From NCBI GenBank assembly GCA_023334545.1, contig JAADVB010000055.1, positions 1-64,000 on the forward strand: DNA of 64,000 nucleotides, written 5' to 3'. Under the pieces are notes generated by a model. The model did not search any database. It saw only the letters and a list, made by a program, of their open reading frames with translations, and had not been told where the DNA came from. How positions within the stretch are numbered: the first letter of the stretch is position 1; every line of letters starts with the position of its first letter. Shown here one piece after another: positions 1 to 11,300 of the stretch. A program made the translations under genes and the position numbers. The stretch comes from Salisapilia sapeloensis (Eukaryota; Oomycota; Peronosporomycetes; Peronosporales; Salisapiliaceae).

Positions 1-1
1 A

Positions 2-46
2 GGATACTTGATGAACATGAAAGTGCTCCAGAACGCCGGCATCTAA
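2..46 (+). CDS. 3' end of an unidentified protein (partial)
   Basis: Reading from base 2 gives fourteen codons ending GYLMNMKVLQNAGI and then TAA at 44-46. An AATAAA signal follows within ten bases, as expected for a gene ending here. Too little of the protein is present to name a family. The alternative frame from base 1 also stays open to base 51, so the frame choice is an inference. Confidence 0.35.
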   Translation, partial: GYLMNMKVLQNAGI

Positions 47-50
47 AGTA

Positions 51-56
51 AATAAA
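51..56 (+). terminator. Poly(A) signal AATAAA
   Basis: Canonical AATAAA five bases after the inferred stop of the gene entering from the left edge. Confidence 0.4.
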
Positions 57-193
57 ACCACCCTCCGTCCCTCGTCCTCTCTTTGCACATGAATTTCCGG
101 AACGCTGCTTGCAACTTCAATGATTGCACATAATTCAAGACGCAATCGGATCTAAGCGGAACGGCTCCAACTTCAAAAACCAAACGCCGAAGA

Positions 194-2203
194 ATGAGCT
201 CCGAGCGAGAGCGATCGGATGAGAGCTCGATGTTGGGCTATGAGCTCGCATTTGACAGAGCAGCTGAAGCCATTGGTCAGGCAGTGGACCAAAGTGAAGT
301 GTACATGACCGACTCGCAAAAGCTGCAGCTCTTTGCGCTGTACAAGCAAGCTTCAGAAGGCGACTGTGAGCTTCCCTTACCAAGTGAGTACTGACCAGAG
401 CGTTTAATTCATTTTCTGGAGATTTCTGTGTTGTCTTGACCGCAGTATACTAACACGTCAATCGTCATATAGGCGTATACCATCCAGTGGTATGTTAATT
501 GTGATGTGGAGGATATAAAGACGCCTGTAGAAACAGTATTTAAGCGTCTTCGTCCATCCTACTACAACCTAAGCATACGCATTCGTCAACTAACATTTTT
601 TTCTTAAAATGCAGGACCGAGCGAAATGGTAACGTGCAGGATACGACTTTAGTATAATCTTGGCAACTAATATATAAGTCTAGGAATGCGTGGAGACACT
701 TGCATGGCATGAACACAATCATTGCAAAGCGTCGATACGTTGTGAACGTTCTGGAGCTGCTTCCAAGCTTCCAGTTATCACCCGTCCGACAGCAAGAACG
801 ATCTTCGTCTTCTCCAGCTACAGACGACCAGTCGTTGGAATCGCCCCTCCGAAAAGAGCCATTCCCATCATCGTCCTACTTGTACACCTTGTGCCAAGTA
901 GGCTCAACTGTCGCACTTGTATTCGGTGCATTCTACGGATGGCTCCTTATCTGGCCATCACTATCGATTGAAATCCCACGCAACGTCAAGGACGCTACAG
1001 TGATGCCGATCGTCTGGTTTGGACTTGGCGGTCTTATCATGCTCACGCTGAAAGCTAACGTAAAGTCTATAATCACTTGAATACGTTTCTGACTCATCAT
1101 TGCATGGATACGGCTAATACGATCTGTGCTTTGACAGGTTCTCCATTGGAAACTCCTTGACGGTGAGCTCATGTGGCTGCCACATGTCCGGAAGCGTTAT
1201 CCGAGACGACAACGTCGACGTGGCCAGAGAGCTCCGAAAGTGCCAACGTTTGAAGAATTGGGTTTGACGTTGGTAAAAGAAGGAGAAGCAAGTGCAAATG
1301 GTGCTCTGGATATGTCCAACCCACGCCTCGAGCTTAGTCCCCCGGCAGGTGATCCCAATTCTACAACAATCGAATTGGAGTCAGGTCACATCCCCTTCCC
1401 GGTCGAGCAGGTACCGCTAGCATACCTATAGTGAAGATCATAAGAGCTCACTGTGTCAATGCGGCATAGACTGGCGACATGCACTTCCGAAAGTTTAAGG
1501 AGCCGCTGCCAGATCCAGCGAATCCATTGTTGGAGAAAATATCGACGATCATGGAGCATACTTTTGAGGAGTATGCGGCAATATACAGACAGCGACTGCT
1601 CTGCCTCAAGTAAGGCTACGTGTATCACATTAAAATCTGCCTTGCTAAAGTGTTTATGATAGAAATGACCTGCCCTACTTGATCAAGCGCTTTATTAATA
1701 CCGACTACATGGAGTATGTCGAGCACTCATTATTCGACAAGCGCAATCGCGTACGAGCTTGGAAGAATTGCTATTCATCTTGTCAGTTGTAGAACTAATG
1801 CACACGTTCTTAGGTCCTATACGTGTACGTCGTAAACAAATCCTTCTCGGACTTGGGCACTGTCATGGAGTACATTGTCTATCGACCTTCTAAAGAGGAC
1901 GAAAACGCGTAAGATCATGTCTAATCTACGTTCAAGTACCCCATAGAAAGACTGATTGGTGCTACTTGCGTAGGACGGAGATAAATCAGTCAGCTCGTAT
2001 GGTCATCAAGAGCGCATCTATAAATTGGTTCCGATCGCAGGTCTTACTCTAGTCATGTGTGCTACCTCTGTACTTCACTCAACTTGTCGTCATAGATTGA
2101 GCCACTTACTCAAACTTTCTACACCAAAGACGCAATGGCCGCTCGAGCATATTTGGTCGAAAGACTGGAAGAAGAATTCGGCCAGCTGCAACCAGCTACT
2201 TAG
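194..2203 (+). CDS. Acyl-CoA-binding / two-TM / PRELI-like fusion protein
   Basis: Ten exons: 194-383, 473-489, 615-628, 684-1059, 1138-1410, 1470-1609, 1663-1750, 1814-1908, 1974-2040, 2096-2203; 455 residues. Residues about 15-105 form an acyl-CoA-binding domain: MTDSQKLQLFALYKQA, then after splicing DRAKWNAWR..GM....AKRRYV, matching the family pattern AKWxAWxxxxGM. Two hydrophobic segments follow, around bases 880-955 and 1000-1058. The C-terminal part (bases about 1520-2203) resembles PRELI/MSF1 phospholipid-transfer domains: YVEHSLFD, NKSF, a VMEYIVYRP strand, an NATEINQSAR strand and a final amphipathic helix with AMAARAYLVERL. The start of the PRELI domain looks shortened. Likely a membrane-anchored lipid carrier. 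The fusion rests on phase-consistent splicing; a cDNA would settle it. Confidence 0.75.
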
Positions 2204-2324
2204 TCTACCTAGACTTGATTTCACTTCAACAGGAATATCATTCTAACCGCTTCGGGTCGTTATCCGTTTCAGATTTAATTTCAATAGGTTTCCATCAGTC
2301 CGATACCTACCACTTTGTCCTGAC

Positions 2325-5300
2325 ATGTCCAAAGTGCTAGAACAGCTCGTCGCTCGTGGCAGACGCGAGAGAAAGCCGACTGAGCAACGTGATGTCGCCT
2401 TTAGCCTGGCAGAGATCTCCACCACAGCAGAGCTGCATGACAAAATGGTAGCGAAAGGAGTTGTTCGATCTCTCATGACGCTCATTGTCAAGTCGACAGA
2501 TGAAGAGGCGTTACGACTATCATGCTTATGCTTAGCGAATATCGCGTCGACGGCCACAACTCGCGTCAAGATTGTTGAAGAGGCTGTGCTTCCGCATTTA
2601 ATAGAGTATATCAAGCAACCAGAATCAGACGCGATTGCTATACAGTATATGGCTATGGTACTTGGCAACTTGGCAGCAGAGCCTGAGAACCACGAGGAGA
2701 TCGCGGACAAAGGTGCGATCCAAGTGCTGGTGAAGCTTTTGGATCCAGAGCACATTCATATTAGTACCTACTGCGCCTTCGCTTTGTCGAACTTGGCGGT
2801 GAATAACGACCATCGACCAATTATCGTGGACGAAGGCGCTATACCTAGACTGATCGCAGTTGCTTGTTGTCGTGATATTGGGGCGCAGAAGCAGTCATTA
2901 GCTTGCTTGCGGGGTATCTGCATTAGTCCAAAGAACCGAGTCGTTGTCGTTAAAGAAGGGATTCTCGATCCACTTGTGCTCATGTCTCGAAGTGAGGATG
3001 CAGCCATCCAATGTGAAGTTGCGGCTGCCTTCTGTACTCTATCCGCGAATTCTGAAAACAAAGGCGAGATAGCGGATAGAGCCTTGCTCACTATTATTTC
3101 TATGAGCTTATCAGGAGATCCAGCTGTGGAAGAATTTGCCTGCAGCACCGTTGCGAATCTGATGGAGGTGCAAGAGCTGCATGCCAAGCTCTTAAAGGAA
3201 AATGGTCTGGCCTCCATCATGGCACTTGCTGTCGCAACGGACTTGAATACTCGATCCGAAGCTTGTCGATGCATCGCCAATCTAGCAGCAAACCAAGCCA
3301 TGCAGCCTGCATTAGTGAAAGAAGGAGTGCTCGCGTCTCTAGCGAACACTCTAGTGATTGACCATCATGTCTGCCAACGATTTGCAGCCTTAGCACTCGC
3401 AAACTTGTCTGTAACATCCGCGTATCAGTCTGAAATCGTTGGCCTTGGGACCATATCGCCATTGATCCAGCTAGCACAGGCATTCGACCGAGAGCTAGAG
3501 GCTAGACGGTATGCTGTTCTGGCCATTGCCAACCTAGCTGCTATGTCGGCCAACCACGCAGCTCTTTTGAAAGCTGGTTGCCTCCTCTCCCTCTTCTCAC
3601 TCGCTAGTACGGCCGATCGACTGAGTCAGTACTACGTCGCATGTGCTCTAGCTAACTTTTCGTCATGCGAAGACAACCACGCTAGACTTGTCGAAGAAGG
3701 TGGACTTCAGCCCATCATTACGCTCGCATGTTTGGACGACACTGACGTGCATCATCAAGCAGTTGCTGCGCTTCGAGGCCTAGCTGTTCTGGAAACGAAT
3801 CGTATTAAAATCGTACAGGAAGGTGGACTAGAACCTCTGGTGCACCTACTTGATAGTGATGACGTTGATATTCTTCGAGAAGTGTGTGCGGCTTTGTGCA
3901 ATCTCACCATGAGTGATGAAACCAAGTACGAAATCGCAAAGAGCGGGACGGTCCCGTTACTCATTTATCATGCCCAGTCCGATGATAAAGAGTTGGCAAA
4001 ACAAAGTTGTGCTGCACTTGCCAATTTAGCAGAGTTGGAGGAGAATCAGGAGAAAATCTGTATGGATGGTGGCGTACAGCCTCTTATTTCCATGATGCGG
4101 TCACAGTTCATTGAAGTACAGCGTGAAGCTGGGCGTGCGCTTGGAAACCTCTCAGCGTTTGAGCGCAACCACGACGTCATCGTTGAGCACGGCGGTCACC
4201 AGCTTTTAATCTCGTATCTACTTTCGCCAGACGTTGGCTCACAACGTGTCGGATCGCTTGGTATCTGCAATCTCGCAACGAATGCGAGCATGCGAGTGCT
4301 CTTGATGGAGAATGGAGCGATGGAGCCACTTATGTCCTTGGCCCGTTCAGAAGATGTGGAGCTAGAAATCCAGCGCTTCGCCATCTTAGCCATTGCGAAC
4401 CTTGCTACCTGTGTAGATAACCATGCCGCAATTGTTGAAGAAGGGTCCATCCCACTCCTGATATCACTTTCTGGTGCTCCGGATGAACAAGTCCGACAGT
4501 ATGCAGCATTCGCCTTAGTCAAGGTGGGATTAAATGCTGATCTTCGACAACTCTTGACGGAAGAAGGTGGTTTAGAACCGGTTCTTTTCCTAGCTAGGAC
4601 ACAGAGTAAAGAAATCCATCAAGATGTACTCCCAGCGATCTGCACCTTGTCGTTCGCCGATTCAAACAAATCGGACATTTGTCACAACGGTGGTTTGCCA
4701 CCGCTCGTGTCTGCCCTCGCAAACGCAGATGTCACGTTGCAGCGACTTGCTAGTTGTGCTATCGCAAACTTGGCTGAAGTCGTTGAAAACCAAGATAAGA
4801 TCGTCGAAAGTGGTGTCGTTTCCAGACTAGCTCAAGTGCTGAAGAATGGGCATGTGATCGTCCAAAGAGAAGCTGCGAGAGCAATCGGTAATTTGGCAGC
4901 AAATTGTGATTTCGCCGCGCTCTTCTTCCGGGAAGGCACAGTCACGCCGCTGCTGCAGCTATTTGGAAGCGAGGTCATCGATTGCCAACGCATGGCTGCG
5001 ATGGCACTGTGCAACTTGGCGACCAATATAGACAACGTACCCAAGATGCTATCTCAGTACGAGCTTCTGGAACCTATATTAGCCAGACTGGAAGAAGCCC
5101 TGGATCCACGATCACTCGCCGACAATGATGTCATCCGATATGCGCTCTTGATCTTGGCAAACCTCGCCGTGTCGGAAACCACACATGAAGTGCTCATTTC
5201 TAAAGCGCTGCCTCTGCTATCAGGGTACTGCAAGCATCGAGACGTAAAGTGTCGTCAATTCGCCGTCTTTGCGATCGGAAACCTATGCAGCAATCCATCA

Positions 5301-8300
5301 AATATTGAGGATATTGTCGGAGCCGACTGTCTGCCTCCGCTTGTGTCGTTTGCTTTTCCTGGTGACCCGAACGTGCAGTTCCAAGCAGTGGCAGCACTGC
5401 GAGGAATGTCGATCCATCAGAATGTTCGCCAACTAATCGTTCGACAAGGAGCGTTGGAGCCGCTTATACTTGCCGCATCATCCGAAAGCGTGGAAGTGCA
5501 GCGTGAGGTTGCTGCCACCTTGTGCAATCTGTCACTGAGCGAGGAAAACAAGCTGACAATGACTCGCGGTGGGTGCCTACCTCCTTTAATCGCACTGGCA
5601 AATGCCAGAGACAGCTATCGAGAACGTCACGCTGTGTGCGCCTTGGCGAACTTGGCAGAGATGGTCGAAGGACACTCCCACAAGAAAATGTTGGATGAAG
5701 GCATTCTCGCTACGTTGTATACTCTCGCTCCGACGCAAGACTTGGAGGTCAAGCGGCAAGTTTCGCGATGCATTGCTCTCTTTGCAGCAAAGCCAGCTAG
5801 CCAGTCGGCTTTGTTAAGAAGTAATGCGCTGAAGCATATCAGTGCTTTTACCCAAGAGCATGACGATATGATGTGCCAACGATTTGGTGTACTGGCTATT
5901 GGTAATCTTGCCGTGGATGAGAAGAATCACAAGGATCTATTCGACGAGGGTGCTGTGACTGCTCTCATGAGTGTGGAAAAGTCGACGGATATGGAAACTC
6001 GGCGTTCGCTTGCCTTTGCGTTGAATAATCTAGCTTCAAACGAAGAGAACAATATCCAAATCTCCAAACTTGGTGTTTTGCGAACCGTCATTTCTTTATT
6101 AAAAGATAAGGATAAGGATACGCACTTACAAGCATGTTTCGCATTACGACGGATGACGCTTGAAGCGAAGAATCGTACTCAAGCTGTGTCATTTGGTGCG
6201 TTGCCATCTCTTTTCAAGCTAGCAACTTCTGAAAATATCGAAGTGCAGAGGGAAGTGGCTGCTGCGTTGCGTAACATTTCTCTCAGTGAAGACAATAAGG
6301 TCTTTATGGTACTTAACGGAGCTCTTACACCACTCGTGACGCTCCTTCATTCCGGAGACACAGAAACTTCGCATCAGGCGTGTGGCGTCTTGGCGAATCT
6401 TGCAGAGGTCGTTGAGAATCAAGGACGCATGGTCAAGGAAGGGATTCTGCAACATTTGAAATTCGTGCTGCGTGGAAATAACCCTGATATCACTCGAGAA
6501 GCGCTTCGAGCGGTCGCAAACATGTCCGCTGAGTATGCGTATCTGACAGAGATCATATCTAGCGGAGGCCTCGGACCTCTACTCGCTGGTCTGTCGCTGC
6601 CTGACTTTTTAAGTCAACGCTATGCAGCTATGGGTATAGCAAACCTCACGACACACTCGGACAATATCACTCGCATTGCTCAGGAAGGTTGCATTCCGAC
6701 TTTGATCCATCTCGCAAGGCCTCTCGCTGCTGCGGACTTGGAAACGCAGCGGTATGCGACCTTTACACTTACGAACATGGCGAGTTCGAGGGCAATACAG
6801 CCTCAGTTGATTGAAGCGGAGATTATTCCGCTCTTGGTAGAGCTGCTCGGTCATCCAGACATGAGTCTACGCAATGCAGCAGCGTTTGGCATTGCCAACC
6901 TTGCTGCTTTCGTTGAAAATCATGACCTGCTTCTGCAGGTCAACATTAGCGACAGTAGTGAAGCGAACGTCTTGTTGGATTCGTTACTAGTCCTTGTAAA
7001 CAGCCAAGATCCCAAGTGTCAGTATCGAGCTGTCAGCGCACTTAGAGGTTTGTGTATCACTGACAGAGCTCGAAATGCCATTGTCCGGCGTGGCGGTCTA
7101 GCTCCTCTTTTAAAACTTACTGCGTCGGACGATATGGATGTACAGCAGGAAGTTCTAGCGTGCTTGTGCAATATCTCTCTCAGTGGTGCTCTAAGTGCTT
7201 GCGCGGACGATGTTGTAGATGCGTGTGCGATGGGCTCTCTTGTTTCTTTCCTTTGTTCAGCTGATGCAACCTATCGACTATTTGGAGCCGTCACGCTTGG
7301 AAACTTGGCTGGCAAAGTAGAACATCAGCAGGCTATTGTAGATGCGGATGCCGTTTCGCCTCTAGTGGAGCTTTCGAATCGTGTCGATTTGGAAACACAT
7401 CGGTGCATTGCACTTGCTCTTTGCAACCTCGCTTCCAACGTCAATCGGAGGCAGCTAGTAGAAGAGTTGGGTGGCATTGTGCCAATCATTCAATTAGCAT
7501 GTAGTGACAGTGCTGAGGACCAGCAAACTGCTGTCTCTGCTCTACGAGGGATATCCGATCGACCAGAAAGCCGGCTAAAAATCGTTACCGACGGTGGCTT
7601 AGAGCCACTTATACTTGGCTCAAAGTCGAAAGAAATTAATCTCGTTCGTGAAGTCTCACTCACCACCTACAATCTGTCCCTCGCCGAGGAGAACAAGATC
7701 AAAATCGCCACTTCCCCTTTGATGGGAGCAATGATCACCCTGATGCTTTCACCTGATCCGATCATCTCTAAATTTGCTTGTGCTAGTGTGGCGAACTTGA
7801 CTGAGAATAGAGAAACCCATAACTCGATTGCTGGACAACGTGGTCTGCATTTCTTTGTTGAGTTTCAACGTCATGCTAGTCAAGCAGAATCGGATTGTTT
7901 AGTTGTAGCTCAAGAGGCGGTTCGATGTGTTGCAAACCTAGCTTCAGACTATGCGCTACATGATACCCTGCTGGCCGATCGAGCGCATGAGCTTATTCTA
8001 AAGGCGCTACTTCCAAATGTCACGCCAGAAGTCAAGCTCTTCGCATCTATTGCCTTGTCCAACATCGTTTCGAATCCCGAAACGCATTCACGCATCTTAA
8101 AAGAGTCCGTCATACCGTGTCTGGTCGAGCTCATGAATGACATCGGGACGCCCTCGGTACGGAAGTTTGCTCTTTTAGCTAGCGGCAGTCTCCTCGGAGA
8201 CAGCAGTTCGCATGAACGATTTGTCGCGAGTGGAGCTATCAGTGCACTTACTCGAGGACTAGATTCGTCCAATGAGATGGAAATACGGCTTAATTCTGCC

Positions 8301-11300
8301 TTTGCGCTCGGAAAACTAGCAATGAACGAGGCTTTCCACGAACGCATCGGTGAAGAGAGCAAATACGGCCAGCCTTTAATTAATCTCGCCATTGACGCTG
8401 AAAAGTCCCGTCATCTTGCAGCACAAACGCAAGCTGTATCAGTGCTGCGTCGAATCACTCGTTCAGAGATCAATTGCGTAAAGATGATAGAGCTGCATGC
8501 GGACAATCTACTAGAGTCGCTTGTATATGCAATGCAACAGGATTGCGTCGAATCCCAGCGAGAGGCAGTGAGCTGTCTCTGCAACTTGACGCTTCCAACA
8601 GTGAACAAAGTACCTGTGGCAAAGGCATCGGATGGCTGTCGCCGTCTTCTTCTTTTGTGTATATCACAAGACATTGAAGTAGCTCGAAATTCTTGTGCTG
8701 CTTTGGCGAATGTATCCGAAGAAGCTGACTCTCATGCGTACATGGTTGACTTATTTGCCATGCCAGTTGCAGTCAAAGCCATGCGATCTCGTCATCTGCC
8801 TGTGTATCGGGAAGCAGCACGATGGACGTCTAATCTGTTGTCATCACCTGAATTTCATATCCTACTGCTGCAAGAAGAAGGCCTAAAGGCGTTGCTCCGT
8901 GTAGCTAAGGTGGAAGATCATGAGTGCCAGTACAGCACGGCTTTGTCATTCCATAAGCTGACATCCAACGAAGCGATGCACCCCGCCTTAATGGAAAACG
9001 ATGGTGTCGTTAAAACGCTGCATGCGCTTTTGACTGTTCCTGGGATGGACGTCCGACACCAGGCAGCGATAGCTCTCAAGTTCCTTACCATGAACAAAGC
9101 CAATAAACCGACGCTAGCTGAGGATGGCACCTTGCACTCACTTATTGCGCTCTTACGGAGCGATGATAGCACGCTGCAGTGTATTGGTGCAGCAGGCATT
9201 CGGCATTTAGTCCTCTATAACCCAGTCAAAACATCGTTTGTGCAAGAAGGAGGACTCGCGCCTATCTTCGCATGCTGTCATAAAGAGGATGACAGCATCC
9301 GCGTTCAATGCGCCGGTGCCATTGCCAATCTCAGCGAGAACGTTCCAAATCAAATTGAAATCGTAAAAGCTGGTGGACTGGACGCCTTGGTTGCTTTGAC
9401 GAATGCGAGCTATCATAGTGAAATAGCACAGCACACTAGTCGAAGTTTCGCAAATTTATCGGCGAACGGAGAGAACCAAATGGGCGTTTTCGCTCTTGCT
9501 GAACTCCGAGCCATCTTTACACTTGCATCCGTTGCTGTGAGCCGGAATGAAGAATTATGTGGGCGTGATGCTGCCATGTGCATTGGCAATCTCGCAATTT
9601 CGACGAAAGCACAGATCCAGATCGTCGAGTATGGAGGCTTGAGTCCCCTTACACAGCTACTTCAAAGCCCATATGAATCATGTCGACAGTATGCAGCGCG
9701 AGCAATGTACCGAGTCAGCGCTAATAGTGAGAATCAGCTTCGAATCGTCGATGCTGGTGCACTTGTTCCACTTGCTAGTCTCCTAAAAGAGTGGAGTGAT
9801 CCCGAGACGCAGCGTTATGCAGCCATGGCGGTATGTAACTTGTCTAGTAACGCTGCGAATGAGCACAGTGTGATGAAAGCAGGAGCGATGCAACCTTTGA
9901 TTGAACTCTTACGCTCCCCGCGAAGCGATTGTGCAAAGTACGCCTGCATGGCACTGTGTAACCTGACGCAGCATCCCGTGAACCAGATGCAGTTGGCTAG
10001 TTACGACGATGGCATTGATGCACTAGTGGATTTAGCTGAATCGACCAATACTGATTGCTGCCGAAACGCCAGTATGACGCTTGCTAATACTTCTGCGCAC
10101 AGGATGAACCGTATTGTTGTCGTTGAAAGACGGGCCTTGAGGCCATTACGAGCGTTGTGCTTTTCTCCTAATCTGGAATGTCAACGAAGTGCTGCACTAG
10201 CAATATACAACGTTTCTTGTGCACAAGCGAACCAAGTTGCGATCATCGAGGCAGGCATGGAAGCTGCGTTAGTGCGTTTGGCTGGATCCAATGATGGAGA
10301 CTGTAAACGATATGCAGTAATGACGATGTGCAATCTGGCCGCTAATGTCGAGACACGCCAAGCTGCAGCGCGAGGTGGAGGACTGCAGGCACTGATTCTA
10401 GCCTCCAAAGATGACGACGTGACCATTCGCAGATACGCTTGTATCGCGCTTTGTAACCTTGCCTGCGATACGCTTTTACAAGCCCAGATTGTCGTTCATG
10501 GAGGTTTAGCGCCAATTTTATCGATGGCAGAGTCCCGTCTTGATCTTGAAGAAGCGGATGGAGATACTTCAGCTGAAGCAGACGTCGAGTCACAGCGCTT
10601 TGGCATGATGGCTTTGTCCAACATGGCTGTAAACGAGTCAAATCATGAACCTATGCTACGTCGTGACGTGCTTCAAGTCGCTCTACGCCTCTCTCGGTCG
10701 GAAGATGAAGACTGTCGACAATATGCAGCATTTGCTCTCGCCAACTTTGCTGGTAATCCAGATCATTGTGACTTTATTGGCGAACAAGGCGGGTTGACAG
10801 CTTTGATCTCGTTGGCTCATTCGGAAGACGCAAACTCACACACATTGGCGATCTCTGCGATAAGACGAATGTGTCAATTCTCTCCTCCGAACCGAGGCAG
10901 GATCGTTCGAGGTGGAGGCTTGATACCGCTTACCATTGCAGGGTACTCGGAAGAACTTGAGACACAGAGAGAGGTCGCAGCAACCTTTTGTAACTTGTCA
11001 TTGAGTGATGAATTTCGCGTTGAAATTGTTACTCAAGGAGCCCTGCGGCCTCTCCTGTCACTTGCTCAGTCGCCAGACTTGGAAGTGTCGCGACAAGCAT
11101 GTGGCGCACTAGCCAATCTTGCCGAGCACGTTGATACGCATGAACAGTTTGTCCAGGAGAAAAGTGGAAACTGTTTCATTGCTTTATTGAAGCACCAGTC
11201 GATCGACATCCATCGTGAAGCTTCCCGTATCATCGCAAATCTGCTTTCAAGCTTCCAGAACCACATTGAAGTAATTGCGGAAGGTCTCCCAGGTCTCATT

